Below are positions 24,316 through 37,132 of a stretch of 64,000 nucleotides of DNA, one piece after another (within the stretch, counting starts at the first letter, position 1; each line of letters opens with the position of its first letter). Under the pieces are notes generated by a model. That model was given only the letters and a program-made list of their open reading frames with translations, was not told where the DNA came from and did no database searches. A program made the translations under genes and the position numbers. The stretch comes from Hedera helix (taxonomy: Eukaryota > Streptophyta > Magnoliopsida > Apiales > Araliaceae). The stretch lies in assembly GCA_947179155.2 (NCBI GenBank), contig OX359273.1, forward strand, positions 15,099,001-15,163,000, in the 5' to 3' direction.

Positions 24316-25362
24316 ATGAATTATCCACTGCCCGAGGCGAATGTAGCTGAGAATCAGGAAGCTACAAACAATCCTCCTGCAGCTTCAGAAAATAATGCTG
24401 GTGATCATGCAAATCAGAATGGTTTCTTTAGAAACTTCATGCAATTTATCCAAAATCAGCCGAGGGGAGGTCGTAACGATGGAAACGCTGATAATTCAAG
24501 GATTGTCACCGTTAAGCAATTTAAAGAGTTGGGACCACCTAAATTTTTCGGGAAGCCTGAACCACTCAAAGTGGAGGCATGGATGAAGCAAACGACAAAA
24601 ATACTTGATGTCATGCGATGTACAGATGATCAGAAGGTGTCATTCGCCACTTTTATATTTCGAGGGGAGGAAGACCATTGGTGGGAGGCGGTAAAATGTA
24701 TCCATCATTCGGCTCTCGAAATATCTTGGCTGGAATTCCAAGAGCTGTTCAACGAAAAATATTTTCCAAAAAGCATCCGTCATATGAAGGAGGTGGAGTT
24801 CATAAAACTATAGCAAGGAAATATGTCAGTTTCACAATATGAAGCTAAGTTTGCCGAACTATCTCATTTCGCGACTCATTTAGTGGATGACGAAGCACGG
24901 ATGAGTCAGATGTTCTTACGAGGTTTGAGATTCAAAATTCATCAACAACTTAGCTCTCATAAATTGACTTTGTATTCAGATGTTGTCAATAAGGCTTAAA
25001 GGGTATAGCAAATAGATGAAAAATTGCAGTCAAGAGTCAATGATCAGCATAGAGAGAGAAATGACAAGAACCACAGGAACGAGAACCATAAGGGAAGTAA
25101 CCAGCACTTCAGTAGTAATCCCGCATCGAATAATAGAAGAGGAGAATCTAGTAGGAATAATTTCAAGAGAAAGAGATTCCATAATGATTATGTAAGAGCA
25201 CCGGCACCAGTACCAGCATCGACACCAGTACCAAGGGGAGGAGATAGACCACCAATAAGATGTTACAGGTGTGGTCAGGAGGGCCACATCAGCCCAAACT
25301 GTACTCAATAGTCCAAGTTGTGCTACAATTGCGGAAAAGAAGGTCATGTGGCTCGATTTTGT
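24316..25362 (+). pseudogene. Gag of the nested chromovirus, broken
   Basis: Starts at ATG 24316. The capsid part is recognisable by FKELGPPKFFGKPEP, EDHWWEAV and FNEKYFPKS. Stops interrupt it at 24811-24813 (TAG before Gln) and twice near 24998-25010. Two CCHC knuckles follow: CYRCGQEGHISPNC at 25261-25302 and CYNCGKEGHVARFC at 25321-25362, separated by a TAG at 25309-25311. An Arg/Asn-rich and Pro/Ala-rich linker precedes them. Gag forms the cytoplasmic particle and binds RNA. It cannot be made in full from this copy. Confidence 0.9.
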
Positions 25363-28300
25363 CCTGTTTCAAAATCAAGTCCAGCTGCAATGATGGTACC
25401 AAAAGCTAGCACAGATAAGGAAAAATCTATAGTTCAAGGGAGAGCTTTTGTTGTGACATCCCAAATGGCACGAAACCCGAACGAGGTGATAACTGGTAAG
25501 CTATTCATAAATTCTCATGAAGTCTATGCCCTGTTAGATACTGGTTCTACCCATTCTTTTGTCTCACCTACGTGTGCTCAACAATTAAACTTAACTCCTG
25601 AAAATTTGGACTTTGACTTATCAGTTGAAACCCCATTAAGAGTAATAGCCATTACATCTACGGTATATAAATCTTGCTTAGTTCAAATCAATAGCCTTAT
25701 ATTACCCCTTGACCTTATCTCTTTGGAAATGCATGAATTTGATGTTATTTTAGGAATTAATTGGTTGACTAATCATCATGCTAAAATTGATTGCTTTTAA
25801 AAGATCACTAGTTTTCATATTCCTAATCAACCTGTCATACAAATTCAAACCATCAAACCATTGAAATCTATAACTGTCATTTCTAGCCATAAAGCCACTC
25901 GTTTATTGAAAAACGAATGTCAAGCCTTTTTTAGCTCATTTCACTGACTTGAACAAAGATGTGTCAAACTTGAAGGATATTCCTATTGTTAATGAGTTTT
26001 CTGATATTTTTCCAGATGAACTTCCTGGCTTACCTCCAAATCGGGAAATTGAATTTCGTATTGATCTTGAACCCGGTACCAAGCCTATTTCCAAAGCCCC
26101 ATACCGAATGACTCCTATTGAACTTCAAGAGCCAAAGGTCCAACTACAAGAATGGTTAGATACTAGTTTCATTCGTCCGAGTGCATTGTCTTGGGGTGCC
26201 CCTATTCTTTTTGTCAAGAAGAAGGACGGGAGTATGAGATTGTGTATTGACTACCGAGAGTTGAATCATGTCACCATCAAAACAGGTACCCGTTATCTCG
26301 AATTGATGACATGTTTGATCAATTGCAGGGTGCTTAACATTTTTCAAAGATTGATCTCCGCTCTGGATATCATCAGTTAAAAGTTAAAGCTGATGACATT
26401 CCAAAGACTGCTTTCAGAACCCACTACGGGCATTATGAGTTCTTAGTCATGCCTTTTGGACTAACAAATGCTCTTACAGCTTTCATGGACATGATGAACC
26501 GAATATTTAAAGAATATTTGAATCATTTTGAAGTTGTCTTTATTGATGACATTCTCATATACTCCAAGAGTCGTCAGGATCATGAACAACACCTGAGATT
26601 AATACTCCAAAAGCTACGTGAGAACAAGTTGTATGCCAAGCTGAAGAAGTGTGAGTTTTGGCTTAAGGAAGTCACGTTCCTTGGGCATGTAATTTTCAGT
26701 CATGGAATATCAGTTGATCCTGCAAATATTGAAGCAATATTAAATTGGGAGCAACCTCGGTCAGTAACTGAAGTCCAAAGTTTTCTGGGCTTAGCTGGTT
26801 ATTATCGGAGATTCGTAGAAGGATTTTCTCGAATCGCCACTCCATTAACTCAGCTAACTTGGAAAATCACAAAATTCATATGGAACGAGGAATGCGAGAA
26901 GAGTTTTCAAAAACTTAAGAAGAGACTTATTTCAGCTCCTGTTTTGACTATACCATCAGGATCGGGGAAATTTGTTATCTACAACGATGCTTCAGGCAAA
27001 GGTCTAGGCTGTGTACTTATGCAACATGAAAAAGTTATAGCCTATGCCTCTCGACAACTCAAAGATTATGAGAAAAATTATCCTACTCATGATTTAGAGT
27101 TGGCAGCAGTTGTTTTTGCATTGAAAATCTAGAGGCACTACTTGTACGGGGAGAAAGTGGAAATCTTCACGGATCATAAAAGCCTCAAGTATTTCTTCAC
27201 CCAGAAGGAACTCAACATGCGGCAACGACGTTGGCTTGAGCTGTTAAAGGATTACGACCACACCATCCAGTACCACACAGGAAAAACAAACGTTGTAGCT
27301 GATGCTTTAAGCATAAAATCTTATGCGAGTATAAGTGCAATGCTAACTACACAGAAATGTATTTTGTACGACTTACAAAAGATGGAGAAAGAGTTAAAGC
27401 CACCAGGGACCGCACATGAAGATTATGCACGTACAAGTAGAACCAATTTTAATTGATAAAATTAAAGCTGCTCAAGCTACTGATCCGGAAATGATGAGTA
27501 TGATGAAGAAAGTACAAGAAGGTACTATTCCAAAAGCAAGAATCGACGAGAAAGGAATACTTCGACTCAACTCTCGACTCTGTGTTCCTAACGACCCTGA
27601 ATTGAAACATAAAATCATGATGAAGGCACACAACACATCGTTTGCAATTCACCCAGGAAGTAACAAAATGTATCGTGATCTTCGACATACATTTTGGTGG
27701 AACAATATGAAAAGGGAGATTGCAGAGTTCATCTCAAGGTGCTTAACTTGTCAACGTGTCAAGGCAGAGTATCAAGTGCCTAAGGGTCCATTGCAATCAC
27801 TCGAAATTCCAGAATGGAAGTGAGAACACATCACTATGGACTTCGTGACGGGTCTTCCCAAAATTTCTCAAAGCTTTGATGCGATTTGGGTCATCGTAGA
27901 TAGATTGACCAAGTTCGTTCATTTCTTGCCTATAAGAGAAAACTTTTCACTTGAGCGTTTGGCCGGTATGTACGTAAATGATATTGTAAGATTGCATGGC
28001 ATGCCAGTTTCCATAGTTTCTGATCGAGATCCTAGATTCACTTCACGCTTTTGGATCAGTCTACAAAAAGCTATAGGCACCGAGCTACGATTTAGTTCTA
28101 CATACCATCCTCAAACGGATGGACAATCTGAAAGGATGATTCAGACTCTCGAAGATCTTTTGAGACTTTGCGTGCTAGACTTCAAAGGAAGTTGGGACAA
28201 GTACTTACCATTGGTTGAATTCTCCTACAACAACAGTTACCAAGCAAGCATAGGCATGGCTCCATTTAAGGTTTTGTATGGACGAAAGTGTGGCTCTCCA

Positions 28301-28880
28301 GTATGTTGGAATGAGGTAGGAGAAGCAAAATTGTTGGGACCCGAGTTGGTACGCTTGACAACAAAAAAGATCCAAATGATCCGACAACGAATACAGACCG
28401 CGCAAGAACGACAAAAGAATTATGCTGATCTTCATCGGAGAGATAAGAGATTCAACGTCGGAGATCATGTATTCTTACGTGTTTCTCCATGGAAAGGAAT
28501 TACGAGATTCGGAAAGAGAGGAAAGCTCAACCCTCGATTTATTGGCCCATTTGAAATTCCCAATCGAGTAGGAACCGTAGCCTACAGACTAGCCCTACCA
28601 CCAAGTATGTCTCGCATCCATAACGTTTTTCACATATCTATGTTACGTAAATATTTGAAGGACCCAAACCACGTCATTAAGTTAGAATCGGACGTTATAG
28701 CAAATGGTTTAACGTACGAGGAGGTACCTGTCAAGATCTTAGATAAGAAGGAGTAGATCCTACGCTCAAGGGTTATACTTCAAGTTAAGGTTTTATGGAT
28801 AAACCAAGATACTGAGGAAATGACTTGGGAGCTAGAATCTGAGATGAAATCTAAGTATCCTTATCTCTTCGAAATGCCAG
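25363..28880 (+). pseudogene. Pol of the nested chromovirus: protease, RT, RNase H, integrase, chromodomain; broken
   Basis: The protease has LLDTGSTHSFVS (catalytic Asp at 25537) and DVILGINWL, and stops at 25798. The reverse transcriptase begins near 25949 (FSDIFPDELPGLPP, LFVKKKDGSMRLC), shifts frame at about 26285, and its active site FIDDIL lies near 26538-26555. RNase H carries YNDASGKGLGC and TDHKSLKYFFTQ, with a TAG at 27130 where Trp is expected. Another shift occurs near 27420. Integrase keeps the zinc part (HPGSNKMYRDL...CLTC), the core (MDFVTGLP, VSDRDPRF, TDGQSERM) and a TGA at 27821 for Trp. The chromodomain-like tail (28740-28880: VKVLWINQDTEEMTWELE) lies behind a TAG at 28754. 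The order RT-RNase H-INT defines Ty3/gypsy; the tail puts it with chromoviruses. Confidence 0.93.
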
Positions 28881-28906
28881 GTACATCAATTTCGGGGACG
28901 AAATTT

Positions 28907-28922
28907 CATAAGGAGGGGAGGT
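28907..28922 (+). other. Polypurine tract of the nested chromovirus
   Basis: AAGGAGGGGAGG directly before the 3' LTR, preceded by the common gypsy end motif GGGGACGAAATTTCAT. Confidence 0.8.
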
Positions 28923-31720
28923 TGTAAGACCCCGAATTTTATGAAATACAAAATTTAATTTTTCTTCATATATATATTTTTCCTGAAATAGTAGGTGGTT
29001 AAATTGATAAGGTTACAAGTTAAGGATGCTATGTGCAAATTTTATTATGTTAGACAATATTTGTTTGGTCGAAGAATATTCATTTTTTCAGGGAATATTC
29101 AATTCGTACGACGACGCCGAAATAACAAATAATGGTGGACCCCTACAATGAATTATTGTCGGATATAGAAAGCAACATACGTAACCTTTCTAAAAAAATA
29201 CAGTCAACGGTACTATCACCTTGAACTGTTAAAATATCCGGTGGTAAAGGAATAGTAACATACAGTATTATATAGTAGCACATGGTATTGCACAGTAACA
29301 CACGGTATTGCACAGTGTTTCATATTATTAAACTGATAAAGTGGTTACTGTACCATATTAACTTTATTGAACCAATAATTGTCACATGCATAATAATTCA
29401 TATTATTGAGTTGATAATTGTCACAGTAGCATATGCACAATAATTCACATTACTGAATCAATAATTGTCATTACACAGTAACGTGTTATTTTCAGCATTA
29501 TTGTTATCTCTTTTATGATATTAATTAAACTGTTGTATTCTATTATTAGTTGATTTTTCTGTTTATCTAACTGGAAAAGCCAACTACACTGCATTTACAA
29601 CAATTGGTCATAATAATGAATAATTGTGAATTATTGTTGAATAATTGAATTGATAAAGTTATTTGTTTTTATTATGATAAATTATATAAAGTTATTTATT
29701 TTTATATATAAAGTTAATTGATTTATTTAAAGTTAGTTGTTTTATATATAAAGTAAATTGAATGATATAGATTAAAAGATAATCTTTAAATAAATGGTTT
29801 AGATTAAGGAAATCTTAAAAGATGAAATGAGTGGTATGAATTAAACATTATCTTAAAATATACAGTTTGGATTAAATTAGGAAATCTTGGTGATGATAAG
29901 ATTTTTGCTATAAATAGAGGTCTTAACTTAAGGATTTTTCATAAAAAACTTCCTTACTTATTCTTTCTTTCACTCTCCAAATATTTCTTTGTATGAGTTT
30001 TCTTTGAGTGTGCTAAAGTCATCTCGAGTATTTGTAAAGATCTGTAAGTGTACGAGTACTGACCAAGTAAGTCTTTTTATAAAAGTTATATAAGTAACCA
30101 CACACATCACACGATGTTTATAAATCTTCCTTTAGAAGACTCTTCCTTTGGAAGATTCATTTTGAAAAGCTTCATTTGGAAGATTTATTTTAAAATATTA
30201 TTTTCTTCAAAAACTATATTGAAGTTATTCAACTTTATTTTATTAAATCACTTTTGATGATTTCATACGAATTGATATACACCATAAAATTATATATGGT
30301 AGTTACTAATTAAATTATAAAAATATAGGTTGACCAACTTCATATCCAGTCACGTGTTAAGTTAAGAGATACCATCTTTTTCATCTTCCATTATTCAAAC
30401 TTACTATGGTAAAGGATTGTCATTATTTGATTCTAGAAAATAATATCATTTCTTTCTTACTCGTAAGATGTGTCATTTATCTCCATATATTAATTTGTGG
30501 GAATAACTTGACTACGCGGACTACCGCATATTTGGTGAATAATATTTCGTATTCATTCCTTATTAATTTGTGGGAATAACCTGACTACGCGGACTACCGC
30601 ATGTTTGGTGAATAACTTTTCGTATTCATTCCGGACTACCGTATGTTTGGTGAATTACTCTTCGTATTCATTTCTTATTTGTCTTTAGTTGGTAAAGTTT
30701 CCTGAAATGATTATATATTCTTTAATAGTTTGTGCTTCATCTAATATCATTTCAACTGAACCTTCCTATTTTTCTAAATCTTTCTATTGAACCTTAACTG
30801 TTATTCTGAACTGTGGATCTTAAATATCATTCTTGAATTTTAGTCTACATCATGTTGACAATTTGGACATTATTTGAATCTGCACAAAGAAAAATCATAA
30901 ACTTTCGATATTTATTGATCAAAGTGTTTCTTCTGATTCATCATCTATATCGGGATTGTTATTCTAATCATCAAGAACCATGTTGTTGTGAATATCTGTG
31001 GCCTGGGGCACAGATGATAGGATAAATGCGATATAATTGTTGTGTCTTTTAGGGTACGTGGTGAATATTCTCTTTGGCCTGGGGCAAAGATGAACTGTTG
31101 TTGGTATGATTATGACCAAAGGTTGAAAACTGGTATAATCATTACTGTTAGTGTTATATTTGAATATCTTTGGCCTGTAATGCAAAGATGAACTATTAAC
31201 TGGCATGATTATAATTAGGAACTGAAAATTTATATTATCATGACCAGTGGTGTTTAAGATGATAAGATTTGATGATATTTTTCTTAAAAAGAGACGCGAG
31301 TAGACATCATAGTCTACATTATTCTTCTAATGGATTGCTTTCCGCTATTATTATTGATATAAAACTTATTGTCTATTATATTCAATTAGGAACTCAACTG
31401 TTGAAGGCTAATGATAATTTATTTGTCATTATCTTAGTCATGATATTTCTTACTGGGCTATTTGAGCTCACCCTTTTTTTTGTTCCATTATTTTTCAGAA
31501 AATGAGAGAATAATTGGGTCTAGTAGGGGAATGGAGTGACGATCCGAGAGATAACTATTGTAGTCTTCACATGTTGTATATAGTGTGACAATAATAGTGA
31601 AGACTTAGTTGTGTATTATTGAGTTACATATTTCTGTTCTATGTACTATTTGGATTGGAAATTGTGTATTTTATGGCATCTCAAATTGGGCTATGTAGGT
31701 CTAGATTTGGGGGCATCACA
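28923..31720 (+). repeat. 3' LTR of the nested chromovirus (2798 bp)
   Basis: Starts TGTAAGACCCCG and ends GGGCATCACA before the target copy ACAAG. The TATA box is at 29909-29916. It lacks the 208-bp duplication and has fewer 73-bp units than the 5' LTR. Confidence 0.93.
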
Positions 31721-31725
31721 ACAAG

Positions 31726-32288
31726 AGACAAAAACTTCCATATATAATTTGGAGAATCAACTGAGTCAGCTTGCTACTACAATTGGTCAGTTAGATTCTC
31801 AAGGGTCATTTCCTCAATTGCCGATGGAAGAGGAAACATACAACATCAGTGCAGAAACGGACAGTATCAATGTAGACAATGATGTTCTTTGTGCTGGTAA
31901 CATGCCTAAGGTGGAAAGAATTTTTGGGGAAATAGATAAAGAGAATTTAGAGGATGCAAGTACAAACAGTTTGAAGTTAGAGGAAGAAGAAGAAATTGAG
32001 CTGAAACAAGATTTCAAGGACATTGAAGCTGCATTCAATTCTTTTCCAATGATTTTAGATAGTCAAGCAATTATTTCCATTCCATTACATGTTACTCACG
32101 ACAAATTTTTATGTTTTGTTTTGCAGGATCCCATTTCGAATATAAAAACTCTTTCCAATCATATTAAATATCTATTCGTTGAAAATGGCATAAAACGTTC
32201 ATGTCACATGCAAGGGAAACTGAATCTACCGATGAAGAATAACATGATGGATGGGGTACTCAAAATTCATGAAGTAGGAGTGACGTAG
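31726..32288 (+). pseudogene. Gag-like protein of the gag-only element, 3' part
   Basis: The frame continues the one cut at 20975. It begins with QETKTSIYNLENQLSQLATT, the pattern that follows the knuckle region in Athila-type Gag (a NLExQxxQLA motif), then an acidic stretch (LKLEEEEEIELKQDF). It ends at TAG 32286-32288. The part upstream of 31726 that reads open in this frame is LTR sequence, not gag. Without the insert the product would be 333 residues. It lacks protease or polymerase motifs. Confidence 0.65.
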
Positions 32289-33679
32289 TACTTTGGCCTG
32301 CTGTCGAGTCAATGACGTTAAACAAAGGCGCTGCTTGGGAGGCAACCCAAGAAATCAGATTTGCATTTCTTTTTCTTTTTTTCTTTATATAGTTATTAGT
32401 GTCTGTTTCTTTACGTTATAGTTTACATTGGGGACAATGTAAATTTGAAGTGTGGGGGAAGGGATTTAGGATATTTATTTTATTTTTAGAAAATTTTAAA
32501 AATTTCTTTTATTTTTAGGGAATTTTTAAAATTTAAAATTTAAAATTTTGTGGGTAAATTCACTGCAAACCCTCACGAGACAAAACTCATCCACTTGGGG
32601 TAACCTTGGGGTTTAAAGGCTTGTTGCATGTGCTAAGTGTAACCGTGTTTCCTACGAAAATGGGTAGTTAGTTTTTATTTATTTGTTTAGGATGTGTCAC
32701 TTGAGCAATGAGTTAATTGAATTTTAATTTTTAGCCAATGTTAAAAATTTTGATTTTGATTTAATAACTTTTGGAAAAGGGATGAATTTTTGCTTAGTTT
32801 GAATTTTTGACTATTTATTGATTATTAATTACTTTGTTTGAGATCCCTTTAATTTTTGTGCATTTATATCCATTTGTTTGAGCTAGTTTTAATTTAGAGA
32901 AAATTTATATGGTTAAATGCTTATGAAAGTTATTTTTGAGCTCTATATCTTATTTGATCATTATTTAAAGTGAAATCTGAGGCAAAATATAATTTTTGAG
33001 AGAGATGATTTAGGTAATTTTTCTAGTATTGTTAAATGAAAAAAAGAAGAAGGAAGAATTCTTGTGGTTGGTTGAGATGGAGCGTAAAACGCACTCACTC
33101 ATAAACACATGAAAAAGTGAGATGGAGCATAAAATGCACTCACTAAAGAGAAAGAAAAGAAAAAGAATGGGATGGAGCATAAAATGCACCCATTTAAAAG
33201 AAAAAGAGAAAAAAATGGAAAAAGTACTTGAAAAACATTGATATTAATAATCCTAGTGAGTTTATCAACATGAAAAAACCTTTTGATCTTCTAGTTATAT
33301 TTGTTTATATTAGCTTTAAGTGATGTGAAAAATAAGACTACAAAGTTTTGTTGTTAAACTAACTGTTTTTGATATCTTTTATGAGACATTTAATTATGTG
33401 AGCGGATCTACGTTTTTTTGTTGCTAGTTTGATACATTTGGATTCACACACACACGGAGGGTCTTGAGTAAGTATGATTAATAAATATGTTAATTTTTTT
33501 GATTTTACATGGTTTTGAAATTTTCTTTGAGTTATTATTTTTAAAATCTTTGAGGCTAATGTTGAATTCATATTGAATTGTTGTTCGGGTCAAGTAAGTT
33601 GTTTGATTATTAGTTTTATTTTATAGTTTTTATTCTTGTTTTGCTTGAGGACGAACAAAGATTTAAGTGTGGGGGTATT
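32289..33679 (+). other. 3' non-coding part of the gag-only element
   Basis: No gene. It contains 'ttggggacaatgtaaat' followed by 'aagtgtggggg' near 32445, three copies of a block GAGATGGAGCATAAAATGCA (33074, 33119, 33169, spaced about 45-50 bp), and a final 'gcttgaggacgaacaaag..aagtgtgggggta', whose purine run (about 33665-33676) should be the polypurine tract before the LTR at 33680. Confidence 0.6.
33074..33195. repeat. Three spaced copies of a 25-bp block
   Basis: Blocks of the form GAGATGGAGCRTAAAAYGCA at 33074, 33119 and 33169, separated by purine-rich spacers. Similar arrays are common in the 3' part of Athila/Tat-type elements. Confidence 0.7.
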
Positions 33680-35170
33680 TGATAAGTGGATTTTATTTCT
33701 ATTTATTAGGTATTTTTAGGCTTAATTAATTGTGAGTTTTTAGTATTTTTAGTATTTTAGGTCATTTTATATATTTTATGTAATTTTATGTGTTTTTATT
33801 ATTTTTATAGTACTTTTATTTATTTTATATTTTATTTTGTAGTAAAAATAAGCTTGTGGGCAAATCTGTAAATTCTAAAAAAATCTGATGGCAAAATGGT
33901 GAAAAACCAGCACTGATGGCAAAATTATAATTAAGTTGAAGTTGGCGACCACTGGCAATTTCATAATTTCAGAAGAAAAGTTGCTCCGCGCATTGCGCGC
34001 GTTTATGAGACAGGGGAAATTGGAATGATGTCGTTTGTCCACAAGAAGGAAAGAAGAAGGGCCGCACCATGCGCGACCAAGCAGTAGAAGAAAAAAATAA
34101 AAAACCGCGCAATGCGTGGCGGGTAGCTGACTTTATCTAGGCATGGCTGGAGCGCGTTCGGCCAACTGTCATGGTCAGGGGCGTGTTTGGCTTACGTGGT
34201 TTTGCTGAAAACGGAATTATTTCGCGATTTTGAGCATTAATTTGATTCCAAATTGGATTTTAATTCCAAATTAGCTTAAGATTATTATTGTACTTCTATA
34301 AATACATTACATTACATTAGATCAGGAAATATAGCAGATTATTAGATATTATTTAGGAGCTCTCTCTCTTAGGTGATATTATTTTTATTATGTTTGGCTA
34401 ATTTTATTATTCAGTTCTAGGGAATTTCAAACCCAATTATAATTAATAGTTTAATCAATTTAGTAATATTATTTATTCTTCCTCGTATGAAATTATTTAT
34501 GATAATCTGTTTTAATTGTTTATTTGATATTGGGTTTGATTGATTTAATTTTGGCCTGTGGAGTTGATCAAATTATTATCAATTGCTAGATTTAGGAATT
34601 ATATTACGTGTAATTGATATTGTTGCTAAATGTTGGTAGTGAATAGTGATAGATGATTGTGGTCAAACTTTTGTTTATTGCTATGGTTATCATGATGTAA
34701 GTTAAACAGTCCGAGCTTATGAGATTGTTACTTAGAATAATCTAATTTCTTTGTGATTAATGCTTCCATTATATTAAATTTAGAGAGCTTATTTTAAGTT
34801 GTATAATGGTTAGAATCTAATGAAGAGCTTGTTTTGTTAGATTAAAATTATGGAAAGTTTCGGGTAGCAAAGCTTGTTGTTACCTAGGGTTATTAGTTTC
34901 ATGGAAAGATAAAGATATATTTTGAATGATTGATTTATTAATTATAAGGGTGAGATTGAACCAAAGAACTGAAGTCTTTAATTTACTAATTAATTTTATT
35001 AATTTACTCTTATTTATTTAGTTAATTTTAATTAGTTCACAAACCCCAAATCTAGTTTATATTGCATAAAAATAAATTAATCATTCTCTGTGGGTTCGAC
35101 TCTTACTTTCACTACTACATTAATATTTTTCAAAGTAAGATTTTATTTTTGGTTGCTTACGACAACACAC
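33680..35170 (+). repeat. 3' LTR of the gag-only element
   Basis: Starts TGATAAGTGGATTTTATTTC and ends ACAACACAC just before the target copy TATAT (35171-35175). TATA box at 34297-34304. It aligns with the 5' LTR over its whole length. Confidence 0.88.
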
Positions 35171-35175
35171 TATAT
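35171..35175. repeat. Target duplication TATAT, right copy
   Basis: Matches 18902-18906 and marks where the pararetrovirus copy 1 sequence resumes. Confidence 0.8.
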
Positions 35176-37132
35176 ATTAAAGTCATTATAATTATTAACA
35201 AAACATTTACTTTAAAAATTTCAACCTTAGGCGCTGACTTAAATTGTATTCAAGAAGGTCTAATCCCAACTAGATATTATGTAAAAATTACTGAAAGAAT
35301 GACTTCAGCTAATGGAAGTAAAATGGATATAAATTATAAATTACCTAAAACTCATATCTGTCAAAATAATGTTTGTTTTGAAACATCTTTTGTTTTAATA
35401 AAAAACATGACAGATAGGATTATTTTAGGATTACCATTTATATATTTATTATACACTTTTACTATTAATACAAATGGTTTAACTAGTAAACACTTAGGTG
35501 AAGAAGTAACATTTTTCTTTATTAATAAACCTAAGAGTAAAGATTTGAGAATTATTCAAGAAGAGTCAATTTTTAAAAGTTTAAATATCTTAAATAATAA
35601 AACAAATCATTTAAAATACATAAAAGATAAAATTAGGTATAAAAGGATTGAAAAACAGTTACAAAATAATAATCTTCAAAAGAAAATAAAAGATTTTCAT
35701 GATTTATTAACTAAGAATGTTTGTTCTGATTTATCGCATGCTTTCTGGCATAAAAAAAGGCATATTGTTAGGCTTCCTTATACTAAGGAATTTAAGGAAC
35801 ATTTAATTCCTACTAAGGCTAGACCTATATAAATAAATTATGAACACATGAGTTATTGTAAAAATAAAATTAATGATCTATTAAAAAAAAAGATTAATTA
35901 AAAAAAGTAAATCCCCTTGGTCTTGTCCAGCTTTTTATGTAAATAAAAATGCTGAAATTAAGAGAGAAACCCCTCGCTTAGTTATTAATTATAAACTTTT
36001 AAATAAAGATCTTGAATGGATTATGTATCCATTACCTAATAAAAAAGATTTAATTAAAAGGCTTAGTCAAGCAGTTGCTTTTAGTAAATTTGATCTTAAG
36101 AGTGGATTTTGACAAATCCAGATCCATGAGGAGGATAGGTATAAGACAACCTTTACCACTCTCTTCAGTCATTATGAGTGGAATGTCATGCCATTTGGTT
36201 TAAAAAAAATGCCCCTAGTGAATTTCATAATATTATGAATGATATTTTAAATCTTTTTAGTCATTTTGCCATTATTTACATTGATGATGTTCTTAATTAT
36301 TTTTTTAAATTCTATTGAAGAACATTGGAAATATCTTAATTCATTTTTTAGAATTGTTTAAACCAATGGATTGGTTCTTTCTCAGTCAAAATGTTCTCTT
36401 TTCCAAACTAGAGTTCACTTCCTTGGTCATGTTATTCAATATGGTCAAATTCAGCCTGTTGCTAAAGCTATACAGTTTGCTAGTAAATTCTCAGACAAAA
36501 TCTTAGATAAAAATCAGCTTCAAAGATTTTTAGGTTCCCTCAATTACATTGGTGAATTCTATAAAAATCTATGAATAATTTGTAAACTATTATTTGAACG
36601 ATTACAAAGTAATCCTTCACCTTGGACTGATATTCATACTTCTATTGTCCAAGAAGTAAAAAAGCATGTCACGACACTTCTCTGTCTTGACATATCCAAT
36701 CCTGATGCATTCAAAATTATTAAAACTGATGCATTTGAAATTAGTTTTGGAGGTATTCTCAAACAAAAGTCAACCCATTCACTAGATCAAATTGTTTCTT
36801 TTTATTCTCGTACATGGGATTCTACACAAGTAAATTATTCTATTATTAAAAAAAAAAATTTATCTCTTGTTTTATGTATTAATAAATTTCAAAGTGATTT
36901 ATTAAATCAAAAGTTTTTAGTAAGAATTGATTGCAAATCTATAAAATATATTTTATATAAAGATGTTGAAAATATTGCTTCAAAACAAATTTTTGTTAGA
37001 TAGCAAGCTTTATTAAGTATTTTTGATTTTGATAATGAATATATTAAAGGTAGTAGTAGTCGTGGTAGATAGCAAGCTTTATTCAATTCTTGACTTTCTC
37101 ACCCAAGAGTTTCTCCTAACAGGTCTGCAGAA
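35176..37132 (+). pseudogene. Pararetrovirus copy 1: protease, reverse transcriptase and RNase H, broken
   Basis: The sequence resumes where it broke off at 18906. The protease region reads TLGADLNCIQEGLIPTRYY; copy 2 has DTGADLN here, so the catalytic Asp and a few codons are gone. It then matches copy 2 through LGLPFIYLL and HAFWHKKRH to a TAA at 35830. The reverse transcriptase is shattered into short frames; its active site YIDD is still readable at 36277-36288, and a frameshift lies just before and after it. RNase H-like text follows to about 37110. There is no integrase, as expected for Caulimoviridae, which do not encode one. No enzyme here can be functional. Confidence 0.85.

Larger units (their letters stand above)
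20976..31720 (+). mobile_element. Full-length Tekay/Del-like chromovirus, nested, pol broken
   Basis: The LTRs are 20976-24100 and 28923-31720, starting TGTAAGACCCCG and ending CRTCACA. The 5-bp target duplication ACAAG is at 20971-20975 and 31721-31725. A primer-binding site, gag with two knuckles, protease, reverse transcriptase, RNase H, integrase, a chromodomain-like tail and a polypurine tract appear in the standard Ty3/gypsy order. The LTRs differ at more than a dozen places in the first 200 bp alone, so the insertion is not recent. The coding region has many stops and frameshifts. Confidence 0.95.
18907..35170 (+). mobile_element. Non-autonomous gag-only LTR retrotransposon inserted in virus copy 1
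   Basis: The LTRs are 18907-20400 (1494 bp) and 33680-35170 (1491 bp), and the flanks carry the 5-bp duplication TATAT. The primer site at 20408 matches the aspartate-tRNA type used by Athila and related elements. Once the younger chromovirus at 20976-31720 is removed, about 2.5 kb of internal DNA remains. It holds a gag-like frame but no protease, reverse transcriptase or integrase, so movement must have depended on a related element. The 3' part carries 'ggggacaatgtaaat..aagtgtggggg' and 'gcttgaggacgaacaaag', text typical of Athila/Tat-type elements. It is best called a large non-autonomous derivative (LARD-like). Confidence 0.85.
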
